DNA from: JACPPO01 sp965262505 | Lineage (GTDB): Bacteria > Acidobacteriota > Vicinamibacteria > Vicinamibacterales > UBA2999 | Length of the DNA: 64,000 nt | Direction of reading: 5' to 3' | Assembly: GCA_965262505.1 (NCBI GenBank) | Contig: CBDHFM010000030.1 | Location: 2,914,001 to 2,978,000 of the forward strand | Part shown: piece after piece, positions 8,687 through 16,917 of the stretch | How positions within the stretch are numbered: position 1 is the stretch's first letter | Layout: each line of letters opens with the position of its first letter | Position numbers and translations under genes: made by a program | The notes under the pieces: model-generated | Databases searched by the model: none | What the model saw: the letters and a program-made list of their open reading frames with translations, nothing else | What the model was told of the DNA's origin: nothing

Positions 8687-8845
8687 CTATTCGACGATCT
8701 GAATGGAGTCCAGGACGCGTTCGAACGCGCGCCTGTACGTGCCGGTTTCATCCTCCGGCGCGATCCCGATGACGTAAAGGAGGCTGCCGTCGGGAAGGTG
8801 TGCGGTCGGGCCCGGCGTGGTCGACCGTCCACGTGTGACGCGGCG
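8687..8845 (-). pseudogene. C-terminal stump of an unidentified (peptidase-like?) gene
   Basis: Read leftward, the frame ending at TAG 8687-8689 gives protein-like sequence: PTAHLPDGSLLYVIGIAPED and then TYRRAFERVLDSIQIVE. It has no start codon, and a stop lies just upstream of the fragment. The style recalls the C-terminus of M48-type exported peptidases, but that is an impression. It is best read as the tail of a gene whose body was deleted, in line with other deletion scars to the right. Confidence 0.45.
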
Positions 8846-8925
8846 ACCGTCTCAGCGATGGCGTCGATTTAAGGTACACTCCGCCGCTGAGCGTCCGGAT
8901 GCCGAGCCACAGAGGAGCCCTGAAA

Positions 8926-9802
8926 ATGAACAGTCCAAGCGGATTTGTCGCGCTCATGACGGTTCTGGGGCTGATCGCCGTGTCTCCCGCGTGGGCCCAG
9001 GCTCCGGACACCGTGCTGATCAACGGCAAGATTCTCGCGTCCGAGGCCGCGTTTTCCACGTCTGAAGCGCTCGCCGTGCGGGACGGAAAAATTGTCGCCA
9101 TCGGCCGCTCGGAGGATGTCAGGGCGCTCGCCGGCCCGAGCACGCGCACCATCGATCTGAACGGCCGCACGGTGATCCCCGGTCTCATCGATTCCCACAT
9201 GCATGCGACGCGGGCGGCCCTGAGCTTCAGTACCGAGGTGAACTGGATTGGCGCAGCGTCTCTCGCCGACGCGCTGTCCCGGCTGCGGCAAGCCGCGCGT
9301 GCGGCGACGCCTGGCGCGTGGCTCGTCGTCGTGACGCCGCCGGCGACACTGGACGCATTCCCGGAACGCCGGCGTCCGACGCAGGCCGAACTTGTCGCCG
9401 CGGCGCCGGACAACCCTGTGTACGTGCAGCTTGCGTACGGGTGGGCGATGATGACGCCCCTCGCGCTCGAGGCGCTCAATATCACCGGTGACGCCGATCT
9501 CCCCAGTCGGAACCGCCTGGAGCGGGATGCCGCGCGTCAATGCTGAATTTGCCCTCGCGGATCTGCGATGGACGATCGCACACCTCAACAATGCGTCGGT
9601 GCGCACGCTGGAGCGTATGAAGATGCTCGGCATCGGCTGGACGGTGCAGGATGCGATGTACAACTCCGGAGACGCCGTGTTGATGCGCGAAGGCGCGGAG
9701 GGGCGTTGTTGCATGAAGCCCCTCGCGGGTGAGGCGGTTTGGCCCGCACGTCTCCTGACGCTGTGCTCCCAGTTGCTCCAGCCGGCGGGTGGGGCCCGCT
9801 AA
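8926..9802 (+). pseudogene. Internally deleted YtcJ-like amidohydrolase gene
   Basis: ATG 8926, preceded by AGAGGAG, opens a signal peptide and a normal amidohydrolase N-terminus: DTVLINGKIL, then GLIDSHMHATRA with the metal-binding HxH, then SRNRLERDAA near 9520. The frame then stops at 9546. A C-terminal portion reappears in another frame from about 9540: ALADLRWTIAHLN and MLGIGWTVQDAMYNSGDAVL. Most of the TIM barrel, including the later metal ligands, is missing, so the product cannot be active. The break is a large internal deletion plus a frame change, not a single base error. Confidence 0.75.
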
Positions 9803-9839
9803 ACGGCCGATTATTCCATGATCAGCCGTCGATCTCCTG

Positions 9840-10187
9840 GTGCCCGCCCCGCCTCACGTCTACGAGACCGCCAGGGCGCGGGGTGCGACAGTCGTCGTCC
9901 CACCGGCCAGGACGGCGAACGTATCTGGCCACGGCCCGCGGTCGCCCGCGCGGGATCGGACGATCCAGTTGGTGAAGACGCTCGGCCGGCGCCGCTGGAA
10001 GAAGGCGTCAGGGTACCATCGTCAGGGCCGGGTGGAGAACGCGTTCTTCCGATACAAGTCCATCATCGGAGATGGTCTGCGCGCCCGGAGCCCAGCCGGG
10101 CAGGGGAGTGAGGTTGTCCTCGGCTGTGAGATCCTCAATCGGATGACCGAGCTCGGCCGACCAGTGTCATATCGCATCGGCAGGTGA
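9840..10187 (+). pseudogene. IS5-family transposase, C-terminal fragment
   Basis: Only the last part of the DDE domain remains, including the E of the catalytic triad in GRVENAFFRYKSIIG and the conserved closing LGCEILNRMTELG. The start codon assigned by frame lies in non-homologous sequence, so this is not a functional gene. It abuts the amidohydrolase remnant, and the insertion probably caused that gene's deletion. Confidence 0.7.
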
Positions 10188-10240
10188 GGATCCTGTCGGG
10201 TGGCATCGTGCGGGCCAGTGACGATTCGTGCAACAACGCC
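9840..10240 (+). mobile_element. 3' remnant of an IS5-family element with its right end
   Basis: The frame at 9840-10187 encodes the C-terminal part of an IS5-family transposase: RRRWKKASGYHRQGRVENAF, then RYKSIIGDGLRAR and CEILNRMTELGRP. The catalytic glutamate region (QGRVENAFFRYK) is present, but the first two thirds of the gene are gone. About 50 bp downstream lies CGATTCGTGCAACAACGCC (10222-10240). Its reverse, GGCGTTGTTGCACGAATCG, looks like an IS5-type terminal repeat. A near-identical end recurs alone at 12967-12985. Confidence 0.7.
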
Positions 10241-10674
10241 ACGAACCAGGGCGGGCGGACGCCCTGCTCGGGTGAGGTCACGTTCGACAGCTTCGAATAC
10301 TGGGCCGTGGACGCACTGGCCCATTGTTTGGCGACCCTGTGTGACCATGCCGGGGGACTCAGCCCGGTGTCACCCGCGCGAGCCGCGCGAGGCTGACGGC
10401 TGGTCGCGGGATCACCGACCGATAACGGCCTGATACACGGCCGATAATCGACCGTTTCACGGGCCTCACTCGTCGCCGGTGGCCCTCGCCATTCGCCAGA
10501 GCCGCCGATCCCTGCGGACCAGCAGTCTTGTGCCGTCGTGCGCAGTATGGCCAGATGCCTCCGGCACAACGACCGCGTCATGCGGCCCGCTGGGCGTGGG
10601 CGGTCGGCCTCCGGTGCCGATACCGATGCCGGCCCCTGGCGCCACCGGTAGCGGTGTGCGTGGCTTGACCGGAC
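10241..10674. other. 434-bp gene-free stretch with short repeats
   Basis: No convincing gene is present. A leftward frame ending at 10466 reads ASGHTAHDGTRLLVRRDRRL near its end and may be a gene scrap. At 10405-10457 there are several short GGCC(G/T)GATA-type repeats, including CGGCCGATAATCGACCGTTT (10438-10457), which recurs with one mismatch at 12266-12285. Confidence 0.4.
10438..10457 (+). repeat. 20-bp repeat, copy 1 (partner 12266-12285)
   Basis: CGGCCGATAATCGACCGTTT matches the partner at 19 of 20 positions. Each copy sits in a cluster of overlapping (C/G)GATAATCG-like words. The pair brackets the radical SAM gene and one integrase fragment. Arm or core sites for a tyrosine recombinase are possible but unproven. 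Confidence 0.5.
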
Positions 10675-11784
10675 TCAGTGTTCGAACAGCCCGGGCTGTC
10701 GCGTGGCCGTCCTGAACGCCGCGGTTGAGAGCGCTGGGCCTGTGGATGGGATGCCGACCTGCGTGCGGGCCGTGTGAAACATGGCCGCGAGGGTCTCCGC
10801 CCAGACCCCGGTGCCGCGCATCCGCTCTCCAAACGTCGAGGTCGTGAGATTCCCGCCGCGCAGTTCCCTGATCCGATGCAGCACCTTCTGCTTCCGGTCG
10901 GGGAAGTGTGCTTCGAGCCAAGCCTCGAAGAGATCCTTCACGCCATAGGGTAGCCGCAGCACGATGAAGTGCGCGAACTGGGCGCCGGCTTGCGCGGCCT
11001 GCTTGAGGATCGGTACGATCTCGTGGTCGGTGAGCCCGGGTACGACGGGGGCGATGTTCACGCCTGCGGGAATGCCCCGGTCGCGGAGTCGTGCGATCGC
11101 CTCGAATCTTCGCTCGGCCGTGGAGGCCCGCGGCTCCATCGCCCGCCGCACGTCCTCCTCAAGCGTGGTCACCGAGAGGGTGACGCTCACGCAGCGGTGG
11201 GTGGCGAGCTCGGCCAGGAGGTCGAGGTCGCGGGTGACGAGGGCGCTCTTCGTGATGACCCCCACGGGGTTGCGGAACTCGGCAAGCACGGCCAGGCACC
11301 CGCGCGTGAGTTGGAGCCGGCGCTCGATCGGCTGATACGGATCGGTCACCCCACTCATCGCAAGCACCTGGGGCGTCCACGATCGGCGCGACAGCTCAGC
11401 CCGCAGGAGCTCCGGCGCGCGTGGCTTGACGAAGATCCGCGTCTCGAAATCGAGCCCGGCCGACAGACCGAGGTACTCGTGCGTGGGCCGCGCATAGCAG
11501 TAGATGCAGCCGTGCTCGCAGCCGCGGTACGGATTCACGCTGCGGTTGAACGGTACATCGGGACTCGTGTTCGACGAGAGGATCGACCGGGAGGCATCGC
11601 GAAAGTAAAGCGTCGGCACACCGCGTACCGACGCGGTGTCGTCGGGAGCACACGTCTCGTCAGGCTCGGGCTTGAGGTGCAGCACTTCAAAGCGTCCTGG
11701 CGGATTCCCAGGCGCGCCGCGCTGGTGTCGAGGCAACGCGCGCCGCTCGCGACGGGCGACTGGCGGGGAACCTTTCGACACCAT
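10675..11784 (-). CDS. PA0069/SPL-type radical SAM protein
   Basis: This 369-residue protein has the radical SAM cluster CEHGCIYC (C89, C93, C96), which binds the 4Fe-4S cofactor, preceded by NPYRGC. Other family marks are the early GRFE element near residue 30, VLAMSGVTDPYQPIERRLQL, VGVITKSALVTRDLDLLAEL and SVTTLEEDVRRAMEPRAS. It belongs to the widespread PA0069/Rv2578c group, related to spore photoproduct lyase, and its reaction is unknown. The gene is intact although it lies in an area of decayed IS and integrase fragments. Confidence 0.88.
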   Translation of the reverse strand: MVSKGSPPVARRERRALPRHQRGAPGNPPGRFEVLHLKPEPDETCAPDDTASVRGVPTLYFRDASRSILSSNTSPDVPFNRSVNPYRGCEHGCIYCYARPTHEYLGLSAGLDFETRIFVKPRAPELLRAELSRRSWTPQVLAMSGVTDPYQPIERRLQLTRGCLAVLAEFRNPVGVITKSALVTRDLDLLAELATHRCVSVTLSVTTLEEDVRRAMEPRASTAERRFEAIARLRDRGIPAGVNIAPVVPGLTDHEIVPILKQAAQAGAQFAHFIVLRLPYGVKDLFEAWLEAHFPDRKQKVLHRIRELRGGNLTTSTFGERMRGTGVWAETLAAMFHTARTQVGIPSTGPALSTAAFRTATRQPGLFEH

Positions 11785-11809
11785 CAGCTACGATCCCGGC
11801 ATCCAGATG

Positions 11810-12250
11810 CTATTTCGGCGACGATTCCCCTGTCGTAGGGTAGGCATCCTGCAGCCATGTTGAAGCCGAGTTCATCGGCCAAGTCTGCCACGTTTCCACT
11901 GACGTCGTGCGCCAGCAGCGGACGGGGATGCCGTCGTGGTGGAAGACGAGCGGGCTCGTGGGGTCGCGGCGGGCCCGCCGTCGGGCCAGCGCGTCGGCGA
12001 TGGGGGGCGAGATCGGGAGAATCCGGCCCACCAACGTCTTCGAGCGCGCGGGCGAGAGCCGGATGACGCCGCCGGCCTCGTCAATGTCGTCCCAGGTGAG
12101 GCCGAGGATCTCATGCTTGCGCCAGCCGGAGTAGTAGGCGATGTCGAGGATGTCCTGCCACGGGGCGGGCAGGCGTGCGCCAGCGGCGGATGGGGATGCC
12201 GTCGCGGTGGAAGACCAGCGAGCTATTGGGATCACGGCGCGCCAACGCCG
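11810..12250 (-). pseudogene. Tyrosine recombinase fragment (Arg-I box half)
   Basis: Leftward frames encode the middle of a phage-type integrase: DILDIAYYSGWRKHEILGLT contains the first catalytic arginine (box I), followed by ARSKTLVGRILPIS and ARRDPTSPLVFHHDGIPVR. The HxxR and Y boxes are missing, and the frame runs into unrelated sequence. Just upstream (about 12180-12245), a further copy of the FHRDGIP segment appears in another frame, so the region arose by internal duplication and rejoining of integrase DNA. Confidence 0.7.
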
Positions 12251-12265
12251 CGACCAACCGCTAAT

Positions 12266-12285
12266 CGGCCGCTAATCGACCGTTT
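12266..12285 (+). repeat. 20-bp repeat, copy 2 (partner 10438-10457)
   Basis: CGGCCGCTAATCGACCGTTT differs from copy 1 at one base. It lies between the two integrase fragments, and a second half copy (CCGCTAATCGG) lies directly before it. Confidence 0.5.
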
Positions 12286-12443
12286 AGTGGGCGTTCATCG
12301 GTCGTTTCCTGGCTGCGACGGCGCACGCCAGCGCTTCACACACGTCGCGGAGCCGTTCGTGGACACGTTCCTGCTGGGCGACGGCACGGTTGCGTACGAT
12401 CGTGTCCAGCCCCGTCTCGCCCGATGGCCCCCCCTGCGCGCGC

Positions 12444-12962
12444 TTACGCGGTGGTGCGTCGCACGAGGCGGATCGGCGGCGCGGTGCGCGGGGCGGCGGT
12501 GCGGGCCGGGTGGGGCCGCCCGGCACGCGGCGTCGCCTGTGCGTGCTGCGCCAGATAGGCGACGAGCTGGTCCCCGGCGTCGAGCAGTTCCTGCTCGTTG
12601 ATGATGTTGTAGCGGTCGAAGATGGCGCGGCCCTTGTGGCCGGTCAGGAGCATGGCGACTCGCTCGGGGACGCTGGCGCGGATCAGGTTGCGGGCGGCGG
12701 TGCGTCGGCAATCGTGGAGGAAGCGGGTCGGCACCCCGGCCGCCTGACAGGCGGCGCGCCACGCCGTGCGCCAGCGGCGGACGGGGATGCCGTCGCGGTG
12801 GAAGACCAGCGGGCTGGTGGGGTCGCGGCGTGCCCGCCGTCGCGCGAGGGCCTCGGCAATGGGTTGCGAGATCGGGAGAATCCGCCCCACCAAGGTCTTC
12901 GAGCGCGCGACCTCCTGGCCGCCGTCGGTGAAGGAACTGTGGATCGGGATCGGTGCGGGCTA
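12444..12962 (-). pseudogene. Tyrosine recombinase fragment (C-terminal catalytic half)
   Basis: The leftward frame carries SKTLVGRILPISQPIAEAL, RDGIPVRRWR, then FLHDCRRTAARNLIRA (the H-x-x-R box), LLTGHKGRAIFDRYNI (with the GH and the catalytic tyrosine), and a tail of about 60 residues. The box I arginine region is absent and no start codon precedes it. It overlaps in content with the other fragment (both have the SKTLVGRILPIS to DGIPVR segment), so two different integrase copies, or a duplicated one, are represented. Confidence 0.75.
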
Positions 12963-12985
12963 GCTCCGATTCATGCAACAACGCC
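12953..12985 (+). repeat. Solo IS5-type end
   Basis: This 33-bp stretch, ending CGATTCATGCAACAACGCC, matches 10208-10240 at about 28 positions. The latter is the right end of the IS5-family remnant. Here it separates the integrase fragment from an IS630-like stump, so it marks the scar of an IS-mediated deletion. Confidence 0.55.
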
Positions 12986-13101
12986 CTTCACCGTGGCCGT
13001 CCCGAGGGCCACGGTGTCGCGATGGTCGCATAGCTGCTTTCACCCATCTCGTACGCCTGGACAACCCGTGACCGGAGGACCTCCGGATATGCTTTGGCCA
13101 T
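12986..13101 (-). pseudogene. IS630-like transposase, N-terminal stump
   Basis: ATG 13101 (leftward) opens MAKAYPEVLRSRVVQAY, then EMGESSYATIA. This is the helix-turn-helix start typical of IS630-family transposases. The frame then slips (GTATVK continues in another frame) and is cut by the IS5-type end at 12985. Only about 35 codons remain. Confidence 0.55.
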
Positions 13102-13146
13102 GAGTGCAGCAGATCACAGGTCGATCCCGAGCGCAAGAAGTTAGAT

Positions 13147-13170
13147 CAACTCAGGTGAGCTCTGGGGTTA
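13147..13170 (+). repeat. IS1380-end-like repeat, copy A
   Basis: AACTCAGGTGAGCTCTGGGG is followed by TTAG. It resembles the right end of the intact IS1380 (CGTGAATAATGCGGG then TTAA) and two other copies at 13898-13922 and 23831-23855. The TTA is the reversed stop codon of the gene stump ending here. Confidence 0.4.
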
Positions 13171-13359
13171 GGCCACATCCACGATGCCAAGTAGTTTCTT
13201 CGTCCGGATGTTCCAGATTGCCTTGCCGAGCGGCATCTCTTTCGTGAGTGTTTTCCACGCCTTCACGACCGTCGCCGAGAGTTCAACGTCCGTGCGCTGG
13301 ATGGCGAGATGCGCGAGTGCTTCTACGAAGTCTCCCCTCCGTGGCGGTAATAATATGAT
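13168..13359 (-). pseudogene. Unidentified C-terminal gene fragment
   Basis: The leftward frame, open from 13357 with no start codon, reads DFVEALAHLAIQRTDVELSA, then VVKAWKTLTKEMPLGKAIW and KKLLGIVDVA before TAA. Composition and periodicity look like real protein, but I do not recognise the family. Its upstream part is missing, replaced by the lipoprotein gene on the opposite strand. Confidence 0.35.
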
Positions 13360-13368
13360 TTACGGTAC

Positions 13369-13764
13369 ATGTCTGAGTGGATCCCGACCCGGAAAGCTTG
13401 CGCGTGTGCGGTTGCCGCCCTCACGACGGTGCTCGTGGTTACATCCTGCGGATCGAAACAGCCCGTCTACACTGATGCAAGTCTCCAGAAACTTCAGAGA
13501 GCCTGTCAGGCCGTCGACGAGGCGACCGGACTTGAGATGACCGAAACCGACCGTACATGGTGCAGAGGCATGATGCAGGCGTGGTACTCCGAAACTTGGT
13601 ACACACGATCCGACCCGGCCGATCAATTTACGGGCATGAGCCAGCTTCGCTACCTGCAGGCAAAAGCGATAGATTGTCTGAGGCCAGCCGATGCCTACAA
13701 GCTGATCGGCGCGGACCGATGGGAAGCCGTCATGCGATGTCTTGTCATCGTACGACGGCGATAA
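13369..13764 (+). CDS. Small orphan lipoprotein of unknown function
   Basis: The 131-residue product begins with a basic n-region, a hydrophobic core (AVAALTTVLVV) and the lipobox VTSC, giving a lipidated cysteine near residue 27. The mature part is rich in aromatic residues and cysteine (ETDRTWCRGMMQAWYSETWY, later LQAKAIDCLRP). No family is recognised. Its base composition is visibly less GC-rich than neighbouring genes, and an AT-rich patch (GGTAATAATATGATTTACGG) lies just upstream, which suggests recent acquisition. It is an isolated intact gene between IS remnants. Confidence 0.5.
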   Translation: MSEWIPTRKACACAVAALTTVLVVTSCGSKQPVYTDASLQKLQRACQAVDEATGLEMTETDRTWCRGMMQAWYSETWYTRSDPADQFTGMSQLRYLQAKAIDCLRPADAYKLIGADRWEAVMRCLVIVRRR

Positions 13765-13897
13765 CCCGCGTGACGCCCGAAGTGCTTCGGCATCCGCCCG
13801 AATGCCGCCGTCGAACGCTTCTTCCACCACCGCCCAGTGCGTCGTCTCGGATGGACTCAACGCGAACGCCGTGACGGGCGGAACTCGCCGACCGTAT

Positions 13898-13922
13898 CAA
13901 CTCAAGTGAGTGATGGGGTTAG
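13898..13922 (+). repeat. IS1380-end-like repeat, copy B, abutting the intact IS1380
   Basis: CAACTCAAGTGAGTGATGGGG is followed by TTAG, then directly by the left end of the IS1380 at 13923. It looks like the right end of a second, lost IS1380-type element sharing the same target tetranucleotide. Confidence 0.45.
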
Positions 13923-15599
13923 CCTGAATAATTCATCAACGATCGCGATCGCGTAGAAACACAAACGCCTCCCCGTGGTACAAAGGCCGTGCTGATGGAC
14001 CTTTTCCACGACGGAGGCGCTTGGTTTGAACGACGAAACGATAACACAGACTGTTCTGTTTCCTGATCTGCTCGACCGACCCGTGATGGCGACGTTCGAT
14101 CAGCCTCACGCGAGTTCGGACGGCGGCGCGGTGCTGCTTAAAGCCGCCGATCAACGGCTCGGCCTGCTGGCCGCCCTCACGGCGACGGTCCCCGACGCGC
14201 GCGCGTCGGCGCGCGTGACGCACGGGGTGAGCGATCTGATCGCGCAACGTGTCTTCGCGATCGCGTGTGGCCATCCCGATGGCAATGACGCTGACCGACT
14301 CGCCGACGATCCGATCCACAAACTGTTGCTGGGGCGCGACCCGATCGAGGGCGGCCGCTTGGCGTCGCAGCCGACGATCTCGCGGTTCGAGCGCACGGCG
14401 GCCCCGCGGATGCTGCGCGCCATGAGCGACGCGCTCGCCGACCGGGTGCTGGCCCGCCATCGCCGCCGGCGACGGGGCGCTCGCCTGATCACGATCGACC
14501 TCGATGTCACCGAAGACGAGACCCACGGCGCGCAGCAACTCACCTTCTTCAATGGCTTCTATGATCACTGGTGCTACTTGCCACTCGTGGCGAGCCTGAC
14601 CTTTGACGATGAGGCACGGCAGTACCTCGTCGCCGCGATCCTCCGCCCGGGCAACGCGGCGGGGACGGCTGGCGCGGTGGGGCTGCTGAAGCGGCTGCTC
14701 CCGAAACTCTGGCGCGCCTTTCCCCGTGCCCGGCTCCGCGTGCGGCTGGATGGGGGCTTCGCTACGCCGGAGATTTTTGACCACCTGGAGGCGGCCGGGG
14801 TCGAGTATGTCGTCGCCATGGGGAACAACGCGGTCCTCACGCGGCACGCCGAGCCGGCGGTCGCGCCGCTCCGGGCGGTCGTCGCCACGACCCAAGAGAC
14901 CGCGACTGCCTATGCGGAGGCGGCGTATCAGGCGGGCACCTGGGCGGTGCCCCGGCGCACCATTATCAAAGCCGAAGTGGTGTGGCACCACGGACGAGTG
15001 CCGCGCGATAACCCGCGTTTCGTCATCACGAATCTGCGCCAAACGCCGGAGTGGATCTACACCCACGTGTATTGCGCCCGCGGCGACAGTGAGAATCGCT
15101 TCAAGGAACTGAAACACGCCCTCGCCTTCGGGCGCACCAGCTGTACGCGCTTCTGGGCCAATCAGTTGCGCGTCACCTTGACGGCGGCCGCGTTCGTCCT
15201 CTTCCAAGAACTGCAACTCCATGCGGACCGGACCGCGCTCCGCGGGGCGCAAGTCCCTCGGCTGCGGCAGGCGCTGATCACGATCGGGGTGCAGGTCGTG
15301 CGGTCGGTCCGCCGGATCGTCCTGCATTTCCCGCGATCCCATCCCGACGCCGTCTCGTGGGCGCGTCTCGCCCGCGCGCTCGGCGCCGCCCCCGCGTAAC
15401 CCGTTCCTGCCATCGCCACCACGCGGTCCTCGCGCCGGAGGTGTCGCCCCCGACCACGCCGATCCGGTCCCCGGCCCCGTGGCCTCAACCGACCGGCCGT
15501 CTCATCGCCTCAATCGTCATGACGCCAGCGTCCATCTGCGTCATCACACTCGAAAACGCCTGCACGACGAGCAACTCAGTCACTCGTGAATAATGCGGG
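13923..15599 (+). mobile_element. IS1380-family element
   Basis: The left end reads CCTGAATAATTCATCAACG; the right end in reverse reads CCCGCATTATTCACGAGTG. These are imperfect terminal repeats. The flanks are TTAG (13919-13922) and TTAA (15600-15603), an imperfect 4-bp target duplication. One full-length rightward transposase gene lies inside. Confidence 0.8.
14026..15399 (+). CDS. IS1380-family transposase
   Basis: This 457-residue DDE transposase has family motifs: IDLDVTEDETHGAQQ (first catalytic aspartate at about 158-160) followed by FFNGFYDHWCYLPL, then RVRLDGGFATPEIF (D242), and ARGDSENRFKELKHAL (E356). The start is TTG 14026. The reading frame is intact and of usual family length, so the element may be mobile. 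Long leftward frames over the same bases are shadows. Confidence 0.9.
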   Translation: MNDETITQTVLFPDLLDRPVMATFDQPHASSDGGAVLLKAADQRLGLLAALTATVPDARASARVTHGVSDLIAQRVFAIACGHPDGNDADRLADDPIHKLLLGRDPIEGGRLASQPTISRFERTAAPRMLRAMSDALADRVLARHRRRRRGARLITIDLDVTEDETHGAQQLTFFNGFYDHWCYLPLVASLTFDDEARQYLVAAILRPGNAAGTAGAVGLLKRLLPKLWRAFPRARLRVRLDGGFATPEIFDHLEAAGVEYVVAMGNNAVLTRHAEPAVAPLRAVVATTQETATAYAEAAYQAGTWAVPRRTIIKAEVVWHHGRVPRDNPRFVITNLRQTPEWIYTHVYCARGDSENRFKELKHALAFGRTSCTRFWANQLRVTLTAAAFVLFQELQLHADRTALRGAQVPRLRQALITIGVQVVRSVRRIVLHFPRSHPDAVSWARLARALGAAPA

Positions 15600-15614
15600 T
15601 TAAGCGGGTGCTAA

Positions 15615-16917
15615 GAGCCTGTAAGGAAATAACTGCTTGTACTGTTGATCGGCGAGTAGTACGCTGCGCCCGTGGAGGTGGCCACCCTGCGGGCAAAGCA
15701 TGCAGCGCTGGCGCCCGTGCTCACGGAGCGATCGCGCCGGGTGTGGGCGGCGACTGAGGCCCAGGCGATCGGTTATGGCGGCACGGCGCTGGTCGCCCGA
15801 GCCACGGGTATCGCGACATCGACCATCCAGCGCGGTTTGCGTGAATTGACGGCGGACGAGCCGCTCGCGGGCGGCCGGACGCGAAGGGCGGGCGGCGGCC
15901 GCAAGCGCGCGATCGATCTCGACGCGACGCTGCTGCGCGATTTGGATGCGTTGGTCGAGCCGACCGCCCCCGGCGATCCCGACTCGCCGCTGCGGTGGAC
16001 GTGCCAGAGCGCACGGACGTTGGCGGTGGCGCTCGACGGTCTGGGCCACCGCGTCAGCCACACGGTGGTCGCCGAGTTGTTGCACGGACTGGGCTACAGC
16101 CTGCAGGGCAACGCCAAGACTCGTGAGGGCCGCCAGCATGTCGATCGGGACGCGCAGTTTCGGTACATCGCCCGGCGCGTGCGACGCGCGCAACGGCAAC
16201 AGTAGCCGACGATTTCGGTGGACACCAAGAAGAAGGAGCTGGTCGGCGCGTTCAAGAACGCGGGCCGCACCTGGCGCCCGGCGAAGACGCCGCAGCGGGT
16301 ACAGGTCCACGACTTCGTGATCCCGGCCACCGCCACCACGGGCGGGAAGGCCATTCCGTATGGCATCTACGATCTGCATCGCAACGAAGGCTGGGTGCGT
16401 GTCGGGATCGATCACGACACCGCGAGCTTCGCGGTACGGTCGATCCAGCGTTGGTGGCAGCACATGGGTCGCCCGGCGTATCGACAAGCCCAGTCGCTGT
16501 TGATCACGGCGGATGCAGGCGGGAGCAACGGGGCGCGCCTCCGGTTGTGGAAGTGGGAACTGCCGCGTCTGGCCAATCGGACGGGCTTGGTGATCACGGT
16601 CTGTCACTTTCCGCCGGGTACGAGCAAGTGGAACAAGATCGAGCATCGGGTGTTCTCGCACATCGCGATGAATTGGCGCGGCACCCCACTCGTCGACTTG
16701 GCCACGATCGTGAGCCTCATTGGCTCGACGCACAGTCGGTCCGGACTCCGCGTTCGGTCGGAACTCGACCGCGGCCCATACCCGGGTGGCATCACCGTCA
16801 CCGATGCGCAGCTGGCGACGGTACGCCTCGAGCGGCATCGCTTTCACGGCGACTGGAACTACACGATCCATCCCGCTGCTCCGAGAACACAAAAGTCAGT
16901 AATTGTCTGACAAGCCC
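15615..16917 (+). mobile_element. ISAzo13-family element at the stop of the membrane-protein gene
   Basis: Imperfect ends are visible: left GAGCCTGTAAGGAAATAACT and right, in reverse, GGGCTTGTCAGACAATTACT. TAA flanks both sides (15612-15614 and 16918-16920). The right flank is the reversed stop region of the leftward gene at 16917-18134. Only 11 bp plus the TTAA separate it from the IS1380. Confidence 0.75.
15672..16910 (+). pseudogene. ISAzo13-family transposase with one in-frame amber codon
   Basis: The two halves are in the same frame: residues 1-177 (starting MEVATLRAKHAAL; with GDPDSPLRWTCQSARTL) and, after TAG at 16203-16205, the continuation VDTKKKELVGAFKNAGR, then ITADAGGSNGARLRLWK and CHFPPGTSKWNKIEHRVFS. 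These are the hallmark motifs of ISAzo13-type transposases, also annotated as Rhodopirellula-type. A single TAG replaces what should be a sense codon between RAQRQQ and PTISVDT. Unless the amber is read through or is a sequence error, the enzyme is inactive. Confidence 0.8.

Noticed and set aside
12295..12981. 228-codon leftward frame across the integrase debris
   Set aside because: It lacks recombinase motifs; the conserved boxes are in the neighbouring frame at 12444-12962.
13147..13922. Integron cassette with attC sites, because GTTAGGC-like ends flank one small gene
   Set aside because: No matching RYYYAAC partner within attC distance, no IntI-type integrase, and the repeats look more like IS1380 ends.
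13936..15342. 468-codon leftward frame opposite the IS1380 transposase
   Set aside because: Shadow frame: no domain motifs, Arg/Gly-rich composition, and the other strand encodes a motif-complete transposase.
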